Made by a program: the position numbers and the translations under genes
Part shown: positions 14,751 to 22,010 of the stretch, piece after piece
Layout: every line of letters starts with the position of its first letter
How positions within the stretch are numbered: the stretch's first letter is position 1
NCBI GenBank assembly: GCA_028692395.1
Contig: JAQUXP010000034.1
Location: 1-41,185 of the forward strand
DNA: 41,185 nt
Reading direction: 5' to 3'
Origin: Lachnospiraceae bacterium
GTDB taxonomy: Bacteria; Bacillota; Clostridia; Lachnospirales; Lachnospiraceae
The notes under the pieces: model-generated
What the model was told of the DNA's origin: nothing
What the model saw: only the letters and a program-made list of their open reading frames with translations
Database searches by the model: none

Positions 14751-14802
14751 GTATATGAAAGAAACGTTGTCGCAACGACTCTGAAATAGCAAAAGATAAA
14801 AA

Positions 14803-15234
14803 TTATTCTATTGATGAGATTTCTTCTACGCCCAGATAATTCTGCGAAGCAGGAAAACCATGAGTTTCATCTGTAGATATCGAATCTGTTATGCGGAAAT
14901 AGAGATGATAGCAGCGCCCCTGCATGATTTTTACGTTCTTATCAAAGGTAAAATGATATTCCTTTGCATCCAGGGTGGTAAATACTATTTGTTGTTTTTT
15001 CTGGAATAATCCCGGCTCTCGTTTGCAGCAGAAACCTGTCAGAACTACATAGGCATGCGAGTGAATCAGGTGGTACAGATCAAGGGAACGCACAAGGATA
15101 CACAGACCAATCAGAATACTCATAATAAGAAAGATTCGGTCTTTGGTGTGTAATCCGTAGATGCAGCCAAAGAGTACACAAAAAAAGCCGATTGCCGCAA
15201 GGGAAACCAGCTTGGTAAATAAAGGTCTAGGCAT
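14803..15234 (-). CDS. Small membrane protein, 143 aa
   Basis: Two membrane helices near the N terminus (LVSLAAIGFFCVLFGCIYGL and IFLIMSILIGLCILVRSL) precede a soluble part of about 85 residues with a Cys pair and beta-rich text (YHFTFDKNVKIMQGRCYHLYF). No family is recognised. ATG 15234 is chosen since GGAAAGGAG lies just upstream; the longer frame starts within that ribosome site. It is the last gene of the run from 17825. It could be an inner-membrane accessory of the transfer apparatus, or an entry-exclusion-like protein, without proof for either. Confidence 0.65.
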   Translation of the reverse strand: MPRPLFTKLVSLAAIGFFCVLFGCIYGLHTKDRIFLIMSILIGLCILVRSLDLYHLIHSHAYVVLTGFCCKREPGLFQKKQQIVFTTLDAKEYHFTFDKNVKIMQGRCYHLYFRITDSISTDETHGFPASQNYLGVEEISSIE

Positions 15235-15251
15235 AAGACTCCTTTCCAAAA

Positions 15252-15938
15252 CTAAAATTTCTGAAATAAGATTTGTTTGTTCAAGTACAGGTTACCGACT
15301 GCCTGCAGAACCGGATAGTGGACATGGTTTTGTGCCACATCCTCCGCCAGTGTCTTGCAGGTTACATCAGAATCCTGATACAGTGCCTCCAGTACATCCT
15401 GGTCAGACTGCACAGTAATATTATTTTTAACACAGGTCACCAGTTCTGCAGTAGATAGAGGAACTGCATTGGCAAGCTGCAGGATGGTTTCCTCGATGGG
15501 GGTAAAAGCAGCTTTCTTTAGGTATGACCCAAAATCTTTTCGGTTGATATCACCCTTCAGATAAAGATGGATGCAGCTAAACAGCCGCGCGGAAAAGTGA
15601 TTTTCAACTGGTGTGATATAGAGTTCCCCAAGAAGACGGTAAAGGGCATCTGCACCAGTCATACCATCCCCTTTGGCAATCAATCCGCGCAGCATCAGGC
15701 GATTTAGAGTGTGAGCAAAGGAAGCAGTATCCTCTGTGCCACATGCGTTCTTTCGTTGCATATAGGCATCTTCCAACTCATGTATCTGTAAAATCTGGAA
15801 GGCAAGGCAGCTCCAGAGAAGTAGTTCTTCATGGGTCAAGCCATATTCCTGATTCTGATTGATGACCAGTGGGGTAGTGGTCTGATCTGTATTTTTTTGA
15901 AACTTCAAATGTCCAATTGCCGTATATAATGTCAGCAT
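15252..15938 (-). CDS. Hypothetical protein, 228 aa
   Basis: A soluble, mostly helical protein. The segments LLLWSCLAFQILQIHELEDAY and TLNRLMLRGLIAKGDGMTGADALYRLL look like a winged helix-like fold, in which an L-x-x-RGLI turn is common. No family can be named. It starts behind GGAGGAGTTCT, a strong ribosome site, 20 bp after the sigma factor gene, and is followed 17 bp later by the membrane protein. It may be a regulator or an anti-sigma-like partner, judged only by position. Confidence 0.65.
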   Translation of the reverse strand: MLTLYTAIGHLKFQKNTDQTTTPLVINQNQEYGLTHEELLLWSCLAFQILQIHELEDAYMQRKNACGTEDTASFAHTLNRLMLRGLIAKGDGMTGADALYRLLGELYITPVENHFSARLFSCIHLYLKGDINRKDFGSYLKKAAFTPIEETILQLANAVPLSTAELVTCVKNNITVQSDQDVLEALYQDSDVTCKTLAEDVAQNHVHYPVLQAVGNLYLNKQILFQKF

Positions 15939-15957
15939 AGAACTCCTCCTTCATAAT

Positions 15958-16545
15958 TTAACTAAGCAAAGCATATAGCTCCTGATTTTGCTGCAATTTC
16001 TTTTTGGCTTTGCTCTGCCATGCCCGCACCCGGTTGGATGGAACATCGTAAAGTTTGGCGATGTCAGAACTAGTGTAACCTTTCTGGGTAAGTAGCAGAG
16101 ACGCAATTCCCTTTTGAATCATGTCACAGCTTTGTTGACTTACCAAACGAAGGTATTCGGATACCAGAGTTTGTTGCATGTCCTGCTCTGGAGACGGACA
16201 GTCAGTGGATTCAAAAAATGGCTGTTCCCAGGAATCTTCATCTTCATGGTAAAGCAGTGCATCCAGAGAACAACACCGTTTCTGATGGATATTGCAGGTT
16301 CGCCAGTAGTCATAGATCGCATGTTTGATAACCACCTGTGCATAGATCCGAAAAGAGCGTCCCTTCTCATAATGCATGGCCGCCCTGCACAGAGCAAGAT
16401 AACCATTCTGTGTCAGCTCTTCCCGTTCTTCTGTGGACAACTTTCCATAAGATCGTGTAAGAGCATGAATCATGGTGGGCACCAGATGCATGTGATCTTC
16501 CGCAAGCTGTTTCTGAGCAGATGTCATGGTTGTCTGAGTATTCAT
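15958..16545 (-). CDS. Sigma-70 family RNA polymerase sigma factor
   Basis: About 195 residues. Region 2 is visible in EELTQNGYLALCRAAMHYEKGRSFRIYAQ and VVIKHAIYDYWR, and region 4 is a C-terminal HTH, YTSSDIAKLYDVPSNRVRAWQSKAKKKL. Region 3 is short, as in small alternative sigma factors. ATG 16545 is chosen because AAAGGCGGTGACATT precedes it; a start at 16563 would lie within the ribosome site. The upstream DUF3268 gene overlaps that longer frame. Such element-borne factors may direct RNA polymerase to element promoters. No anti-sigma is recognised nearby. Confidence 0.86.
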   Translation of the reverse strand: MNTQTTMTSAQKQLAEDHMHLVPTMIHALTRSYGKLSTEEREELTQNGYLALCRAAMHYEKGRSFRIYAQVVIKHAIYDYWRTCNIHQKRCCSLDALLYHEDEDSWEQPFFESTDCPSPEQDMQQTLVSEYLRLVSQQSCDMIQKGIASLLLTQKGYTSSDIAKLYDVPSNRVRAWQSKAKKKLQQNQELYALLS

Positions 16546-16559
16546 AATGTCACCGCCTT

Positions 16560-16967
16560 TCATCCGAATGCATGCTGTCTGCGGTTGTTATGAAGTACCT
16601 TAACGGATTCAGCGATGAGCTGGTCGCACATATAACTGCTGAAATATCCGATATGAGCCTGCTTGGTATTCAGGCAGAACTTATCGGCAATCCAGCGGTA
16701 GGCATCTGGCTTTGAAAGAATCCGTTGCTTCCATATCTGATCGAAGGTCTGGTGTGCCTGAATCCTTTTTTGCCGTAATTCCTTGTTGGCAAGGGTCCCT
16801 TTTGGAATCACCGTTCCAGGATGGACACCTACATAGGAATCACAGATGGGATAGTGGCTGCATACATAGACCTGCCCGCCTCTCGATTTGTCACCATAGA
16901 CATAAGAGGCATCTCTTAAAATAGCTGTGCCACCGCAATATGGGCAGCGTATGGTTTGTTTTTTCAT
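16560..16967 (-). CDS. DUF3268 zinc-finger protein
   Basis: A 135-residue protein with a zinc ribbon at the N terminus: CPYCGG, then YVCSHYPICDSYVG, the Cys4/His pattern of topoisomerase-type fingers. The rest is basic and helical (KELRQKRIQAHQTFDQIWKQ). The pattern fits the DUF3268 zinc-finger family, which often occurs in Firmicutes elements and may bind DNA. Its ribosome site is GAGGTGACACTTT. Its stop is placed 15 bp before the sigma-factor start, so the two are probably coupled. Confidence 0.75.
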   Translation of the reverse strand: MKKQTIRCPYCGGTAILRDASYVYGDKSRGGQVYVCSHYPICDSYVGVHPGTVIPKGTLANKELRQKRIQAHQTFDQIWKQRILSKPDAYRWIADKFCLNTKQAHIGYFSSYMCDQLIAESVKVLHNNRRQHAFG

Positions 16968-17016
16968 AAAGTGTCACCTCGCTTTGTATGTGGTATACGC
17001 ATGACCTTTCAAAAAA

Positions 17017-17050
17017 GCATACGTAAGTCATACTTATATTGTAAGTAAGC
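17017..17050. promoter_or_regulatory. Candidate operator with TAAGTATG/TACGTA repeats
   Basis: Inverted words GTAAGT and ACTTAT flank CAT, next to GCATACGTA, upstream of the DUF3268 and sigma genes. The words CATACTTA and TACGTA return upstream of the DUF5697 gene (40236-40305). A nearby GC-rich hairpin at 17078-17093 (GCGCCCT/AGGGCGT) has no T-run and is not called a terminator. The 153-bp gap holds no gene. Confidence 0.4.
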
Positions 17051-17120
17051 GGGTGATGAATTCCTATAGCACGGGGACAGATACTGCGCCCTCACAGGGC
17101 GTTATGACCCAAGGTGGGGT

Positions 17121-17396
17121 TTATTGCCCCTGATAGAACACTGCATTAATGAGTGGAAACAATCCACTGTCTGCAAAACGGGGATAATTTACCTCTGTAA
17201 AAATAAACTGGGCACAGAAGCAGCGGAGCAGAAAGATGAGTATCAGTATCAGACAGATACGGTAGCATAGCCTTCGCTTCGGAGTCTTCGTATGGTATTT
17301 TGTAAAGCAGCAGTACAGAAGGAACACTGCAGGAAGAAAGATCCACTGGGTAAATAACTGATCCGTATACTGTAAAATAATCGCTGCGTTTAACAT
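17121..17396 (-). CDS. Small membrane protein, 91 aa
   Basis: Two hydrophobic helices, WIFLPAVFLLYCCF and CLILILIFLLRCFC, are joined by a basic loop (KYHTKTPKRR), so the loop should face the cytoplasm. No family is recognised. Four Cys lie in or near the second helix. The start at 17396 has AAAGGAGGCC upstream. It sits between the sigma/DUF3268 pair and a Cys-rich small protein, in the same direction. Its role is unknown; holin-like or channel-accessory roles cannot be told apart. Confidence 0.6.
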   Translation of the reverse strand: MLNAAIILQYTDQLFTQWIFLPAVFLLYCCFTKYHTKTPKRRLCYRICLILILIFLLRCFCAQFIFTEVNYPRFADSGLFPLINAVFYQGQ

Positions 17397-17420
17397 AGGC
17401 GTTGGCCTCCTTTCTTTACT

Positions 17421-17444
17421 CTATCTGTACGTACAGGTAGATAG
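17421..17444. promoter_or_regulatory. Palindromic operator-like site
   Basis: CTGTACGTACAG at 17425-17436 is a perfect 12-bp palindrome, flanked by CTAT and a displaced GATAG, upstream of the 91-residue gene. The core TACGTACAG recurs at 40287-40296. Confidence 0.45.
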
Positions 17445-17453
17445 AAAAGCAAC

Positions 17454-17816
17454 CTACCAGTCATAATTTGCATCCTGCTGACTCTGAAGCATCCAGATAC
17501 AGGGGCAGATGGACGACTCTTTGGCATGACTGCCAAGGTATGCCTGATATAGAGATAAGAACTGACGAATCGTCAGAGTATCTAAACATTCAGCCGAATC
17601 CGGCATTTCCTGAAACAGAATTACTACATCATGGAGGGGCAGAAGGCAGGGCATCAGGTCTGCGTCTGGAAGAAAGAGAAAACTGGAGATTGCACAGGAA
17701 CCCAGTTCCTTACAGGAGGTACAGTCCACATAAATACAGTTGTGCCAGTTTCCTTTGCAGGCATTTAAAAAGCGGCGGATGTGTTTGGCATCCGTAGTAC
17801 AGTGTGTTGTTTGCAT
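17454..17816 (-). CDS. Cys-rich hypothetical protein, about 120 aa
   Basis: A small soluble protein with eight or more Cys, clustered at the N terminus (THCTTDAKHIRRFLNACKG, then VDCTSCKELGSC), so it may bind metal. No family is recognised. Three starts are possible (17825 GTG, 17822 ATG, 17816 ATG); the last has the best spacing from AGGTG. It follows the adhesin terminator by about 27 bp and opens a run of small genes ending in the sigma factor operon. Confidence 0.6.
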   Translation of the reverse strand: MQTTHCTTDAKHIRRFLNACKGNWHNCIYVDCTSCKELGSCAISSFLFLPDADLMPCLLPLHDVVILFQEMPDSAECLDTLTIRQFLSLYQAYLGSHAKESSICPCIWMLQSQQDANYDW

Positions 17817-17842
17817 ATTCATCACCTATTTATACTTAAAAA

Positions 17843-17870
17843 GTCAGACAGCCATGGTAGACTGCCTGAC
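17843..17870 (-). terminator. Intrinsic terminator after the adhesin gene
   Basis: On the minus strand GTCAGGCAG pairs with CTGTCTGAC around a TCTACCATGG loop and is followed by TTTTTAAG, 18 bp past the adhesin stop. Confidence 0.85.
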
Positions 17871-17887
17871 AGAAATCAAAATCATAG

Positions 17888-20800
17888 TTACTTGGTATCT
17901 TCAGTGTTTTGGTGTTTCCGTTTCTTATAAAGCGCGATGCCAAGAATCGAAGTGAAAAGAAGCGCAGAAACCGCCAGTACCAGATAGAACATTGACTGTG
18001 CATTGTCACCGGTTTTTACGGAAGGAGAGACCGAAGTAGTATCTCGTGGAGTTTCTTCCTTTGGTACTTCCGTTAAGGTGATTGTCTGATCCTTGTCTTC
18101 CAAATCTTCATGGGAAGCAATCTTGGTTTCCGTTTCCCCCTCCACGAAGAAGAGTTTTTCAAAGATAACCACATCATGTCCGGCTAAGGTGGTTCCATCA
18201 AACTGGAAGGTGATTTCTACAGAGCCTTCTGAGCTTTCAGCAGTAAAAGCAGCTTCTGCCGTAATCTGTTTTCCGTCAATCGCTACGGATTTTCCAGTTG
18301 CCTTGTCCATTAAGATTCCGTAGACTTTATAGTTTGCGCCAGGAATCAGATTCTTATAGGATACAGTATCAATTAATTTAACATCCTTATCGGCAAGAGC
18401 CTTCTGGTCATTATCTTCCCCGTCTTTAGCGGAAGTCTTTACCTCGGGGAAATAAATGGTCTGATCGGCATCTTCAAGATTGGCATGTACTGCCACTTCC
18501 TTTTCCTTGTAAGTGACGGATTCAAAGACAACCAGAGTCTGCCCTTTTAGGCTACTGCCATCGAAGGTGAATGAAAGCTCCACATTTCCCGCAGATGTTT
18601 CCGGAGTAAAATCAGTCTGTGCAGTAATCGGCACGCCATCTATCTGAAATGCTTCTCCGGATGCCTTATCCATTAAGGTTCCTGTCACATGGTAGATTTC
18701 ACCTGGAATCAGGTTGGTGTATTCAATCGTATCAATGATGGTCACGTCGCTGTCAGCCAGAGAGCAATGATTTTTAGTATCACTGTCTTTAGCTATTGTC
18801 TTTACTTCCGGAAAATAGATGGTCTGACCAGCATCTTCAAGGTCTGCATGGATGGCAATTTCCTGCTGTTCAAATACGAGTGATTCAAATACTACGACCG
18901 TTTTACCTTTTAAGGCACTGCCGTCAAAGGTAAAGGTTACATCCACGGAGCCATCACTGCCTTCTGGTGTAAATGTGGTAGAAGCAGTAAGGACAGTACC
19001 CTCTATTTCAATGGCTTTTCCAGTTTCCTTATTCATCAGTGTTCCGATTACCTGGTATTCCTTTTGTGGCATGAGATTTTTAAAAGATACCGTATCCACC
19101 AATGTGACCTCATCATCTGCGCAGGAAATTTGAGAATCTGTATCTGCATCTTTTGCGGTGGTACCAATCTCTGGGAAATAAATAGTCTGGTCACTGTCTT
19201 CAATATCTGCGTGAACAATCAGCTCTTCGTCATCCTGATACAGTGTTTCAAAAACAACAATCGTTTTTCCATTTACAGCAGAAGCATCAAAGGTGAAAGA
19301 TACTTCTACGCTGCCTTCTGCCTTTTTCGCAGTAAAGGCGGCTTCAGAAGTCACTGGATTTCCATCCACTTGGAGAGCTTCGCCTGTTGCTTTATCCATC
19401 AATGTGCCAACCAGCTTGTAGTCCTGCCCTTTCTTCAGTCCTTTGTAGGTTACCGTATCAATCAGAGTCAGATTTTCGTTGGCTGGAGCAAAGTGAGAGC
19501 CACTTTCTTTTTCCAGGGCAGTGGTGCCAATTTCAATATAGTCATCGGTCAGGGTGCCCATTGGAACCGTAACGGAATCCTTGTAGATTGTCACTTCAAT
19601 CTTTAACAGATTCATACCTTCATTTGCAGCGCATCGCTGTTCTTCCACAATATAAGTATCGTAGAGAAGTGCCCCTTTTTCATCATTTGGCTCGGAAGTG
19701 CCAAACCAGATACCGTCTTCTGAAGTCTCGCCCCGGTTGGTATTGGTGGTATGCTTATTCCAGCTGGAGGCTGTATTTACATAGCCGTTTTTGTCAGAAA
19801 TGACGGTGTGGCTTTCCCCAGTCGTCTTGGAGGTAATGGTAAATGGTACATCTGCAAGACGGGCAAGGTCTCCGTCACTGACTTTTACAAATTCTAAATC
19901 TCCGCGGATGATCTGATTGTGGATGGAGGTGTCTTCTCCAGATAAATCTACGATTTCTCTATGATTTACAATATCAAATTCCAGAGAAGCAGCACCTTCT
20001 TTTAAATAACCGCTTGGCGGTGTGATCTCATCTACGCGGTAATGACCGTAAGGCAGGGCGTTTTCAGCAGTGGAGGTGAGTCCATTTTCATCGGTTTTTA
20101 GTGTCAGGACAACCTGATCCCTTGTGTAGGAGACACCATCCACTAAAACAGGATTATCGTTCAGTGTCGTGATGGTAAAAGTCGCTTTTTCTAAAGAACC
20201 ATTGCCCTGTGCTTCTGTATTTCCAGTCTCCAGATCCCGCTTCTGGATTTTTACTCCGCCGCGGATGACGTAATTGGAAATGGAAGATTTCTCAGCTGTT
20301 AAGTCTAGAATATCCCCATCGGTTACAATGTCAAATTCCAGAGAAGTCTGTCCCTCATTTAAGTAACCGCCAGGGGGTGTAATTTCATCGATTCGGTAAT
20401 GTCCGACAGGGAGTGCGTTTGGAGCAGTAGCTGCAAGCCCGTTCTCATCTGTTTCCAGAGTCAGGACTACCTGATCCTTGTCATAAACTGTGCCTTCTAC
20501 AGATACCTGCATTTCATTTAATGTTGTAATGGTGAAAACGGATTTCTGTAGTGTGGCGGCGCCCTGGGGCTTTGCTGTACCAGTTTCCGCATCCCGTTTT
20601 TGTATTCTGACACCGCCACGAAAAACCGAATCAGGAACTATGGAAGTGTTATAACTGCTTACTGTCTCGGCTGTTCCACCTTCCCGGATCGGCTGTACAA
20701 ATATCGTAGAATTGACGTGATACCCGGAAGGTGCTTTGGTTTCCTGAACAGTCACCGTTCCCAGAGGAAGGCATACGGTTTTTCCGTCCATTTGATAGTA

Positions 20801-21907
20801 GAACTTATCACCGGAGAGAAGAAAATCTTTTGTAAATGCAATCTTACCTTCTGCATTGGTTTTAAAAATCCAGGTACGTTCCGGTTTGGCTCCATCGGCG
20901 GCAGGATCTGTATCTGACTGCTGGGTATAATATTTTACTGTGAATTCTGCATTTTCCAGAGATGCTGTTCCCTGAGCCGAATTACCTCCTGTATCGGCAT
21001 CTACTTTTTGAAGAAGAATATCCATCGGATTATTCTGTGGAACTTCGGATATTTTCACAGTACTGGTGGCTGCTGTTGTCACTTTGGCATCGTGAGCAGT
21101 GGCATCTACGGCAAACCCCGGACTTGCTTTTGTCTCTTTTACCGTATAGGTTTTATCGGCCTCCAGTTCCTTCGACTTGGCGTAGCCATCTTTGTTTGTA
21201 GTCAGCGTGTCTACCAGTTTGTCTTTCAGGTAGATTTCAAAGACTGCACCTTTCAAACTGTAATTGCTATTATCTTTGGTGAGTGAGGTATTGGCAGAAT
21301 TTTTTACAATTTCAATCCAGCCATTAGGAACCTCATACCAGCTTCCAACGATGGTCTGGCGGCTGTCACTTGGAATGACAAATGCCTTGAACGCATCCGG
21401 TGCTGCAGGTAAACGATCAATTGCGCTAACGACTTCGATGGTCTTGTCAATGTAGCTTTGTGGTGCGCCATAAAAGGCACCGCTTCCGGCATCTCTTCCA
21501 GCATAGAGATAGGAAACTGCCAAATGCCCAATGACATAAGCATTATTGGCAGACCACCCACTTAAGCTGGATGCTTTGATGGTACTGGCATAGCCATAAC
21601 CTCCGGGGAGATAGTACAAAGCCTTTCGCACATCAGAACCTTTCCCCAGCAGATCATACTCATAAGAGCCGGCTGCAGGGGTGGATTTCATGGGCTGTGC
21701 ACAGTAGGCAGTGTTGAAACCGTCAAAGGTCATTTTTGTGGTGAAATAATCGCCATAGGCAAGTGTTTCACCTGAGTTGAAATAGAGGGTTCCGCTTGCG
21801 GCATAGACGGATATCTGACTGGTAAGAAAGGTACCCAGTGTCATCAGCACTGCAAGAAGCATGGCAAATAGATGTCTGCCATGGATTGGTAAGGTTTTCT
21901 GATTCAT
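17888..21907 (-). CDS. Giant SpaA/VaFE-repeat surface adhesin, sortase-anchored
   Basis: 1339 residues, exported and wall-anchored. A signal peptide runs to about residue 37 (LLAVLMTLGTFLTSQISVYAA). A thioester-domain-like region has NTAYCAQP near residue 68 as the candidate Cys. About five SpaA/CnaB-type domains follow, two of them with the repeat unit GGVRIQKRDAETG / GGVKIQKRDLETG and ending in TPP-GGYL. Then four VaFE (T-Q ester bond) repeats of about 120 residues. The tail has SPSVKTGD as a variant LPxTG motif, a membrane helix and KKRKHQ. Such proteins stiffen into isopeptide or ester cross-linked stalks and could promote contact between mating cells. No sortase is seen in the window. 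Confidence 0.88.
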   Translation of the reverse strand: MNQKTLPIHGRHLFAMLLAVLMTLGTFLTSQISVYAASGTLYFNSGETLAYGDYFTTKMTFDGFNTAYCAQPMKSTPAAGSYEYDLLGKGSDVRKALYYLPGGYGYASTIKASSLSGWSANNAYVIGHLAVSYLYAGRDAGSGAFYGAPQSYIDKTIEVVSAIDRLPAAPDAFKAFVIPSDSRQTIVGSWYEVPNGWIEIVKNSANTSLTKDNSNYSLKGAVFEIYLKDKLVDTLTTNKDGYAKSKELEADKTYTVKETKASPGFAVDATAHDAKVTTAATSTVKISEVPQNNPMDILLQKVDADTGGNSAQGTASLENAEFTVKYYTQQSDTDPAADGAKPERTWIFKTNAEGKIAFTKDFLLSGDKFYYQMDGKTVCLPLGTVTVQETKAPSGYHVNSTIFVQPIREGGTAETVSSYNTSIVPDSVFRGGVRIQKRDAETGTAKPQGAATLQKSVFTITTLNEMQVSVEGTVYDKDQVVLTLETDENGLAATAPNALPVGHYRIDEITPPGGYLNEGQTSLEFDIVTDGDILDLTAEKSSISNYVIRGGVKIQKRDLETGNTEAQGNGSLEKATFTITTLNDNPVLVDGVSYTRDQVVLTLKTDENGLTSTAENALPYGHYRVDEITPPSGYLKEGAASLEFDIVNHREIVDLSGEDTSIHNQIIRGDLEFVKVSDGDLARLADVPFTITSKTTGESHTVISDKNGYVNTASSWNKHTTNTNRGETSEDGIWFGTSEPNDEKGALLYDTYIVEEQRCAANEGMNLLKIEVTIYKDSVTVPMGTLTDDYIEIGTTALEKESGSHFAPANENLTLIDTVTYKGLKKGQDYKLVGTLMDKATGEALQVDGNPVTSEAAFTAKKAEGSVEVSFTFDASAVNGKTIVVFETLYQDDEELIVHADIEDSDQTIYFPEIGTTAKDADTDSQISCADDEVTLVDTVSFKNLMPQKEYQVIGTLMNKETGKAIEIEGTVLTASTTFTPEGSDGSVDVTFTFDGSALKGKTVVVFESLVFEQQEIAIHADLEDAGQTIYFPEVKTIAKDSDTKNHCSLADSDVTIIDTIEYTNLIPGEIYHVTGTLMDKASGEAFQIDGVPITAQTDFTPETSAGNVELSFTFDGSSLKGQTLVVFESVTYKEKEVAVHANLEDADQTIYFPEVKTSAKDGEDNDQKALADKDVKLIDTVSYKNLIPGANYKVYGILMDKATGKSVAIDGKQITAEAAFTAESSEGSVEITFQFDGTTLAGHDVVIFEKLFFVEGETETKIASHEDLEDKDQTITLTEVPKEETPRDTTSVSPSVKTGDNAQSMFYLVLAVSALLFTSILGIALYKKRKHQNTEDTK
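18070..19540 (-). repeat. Four tandem VaFE-type repeats in the adhesin gene
   Basis: The units start near 19536, 19165, 18808 and 18446, about 360 bp each. Each protein unit reads roughly E(I/V)(G/K)T, then LIDTV-Y-NL, GTLMDK-TG, a TF-FD block and VVFE, ending HA-LED--QTIYFPE. Sequence differs between units, so they are old duplications, not a recent slippage. Confidence 0.85.
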
Positions 21908-21941
21908 AAAGATCCTCCTTTTGGAATGAAGGGTTAAAAAA

Positions 21942-21960
21942 AGCAGTCACAATCGCTGCT
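21942..21960 (-). terminator. Intrinsic terminator between virB4 and the adhesin gene
   Basis: On the minus strand AAAAGCAG pairs with CTGCTTTT around CGATTGTGA, followed by a T-run. It lies about 50 bp past the VirB4 stop and would cap the transfer operon, with possible read-through into the adhesin. Confidence 0.7.
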
Positions 21961-22010
21961 TTTCAAGTTACCGTTCTAAAATAATTGTGGAAACTGCATC
22001 CATGCGGTGT

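Noticed and set aside
17078-17093. GC-rich hairpin as a terminator
   Set aside because: The stem GCGCCCT/AGGGCGT is good, but no T-run follows on either strand.
18070-19540. Tandem repeats taken as a CRISPR-like or satellite array
   Set aside because: The 360-bp period encodes diverged protein repeats in frame; there are no short identical repeats or unique spacers.
19064-19606. 180-codon plus-strand ORF in the adhesin gene
   Set aside because: Antisense to VaFE repeats; its repeats mirror those of the adhesin.
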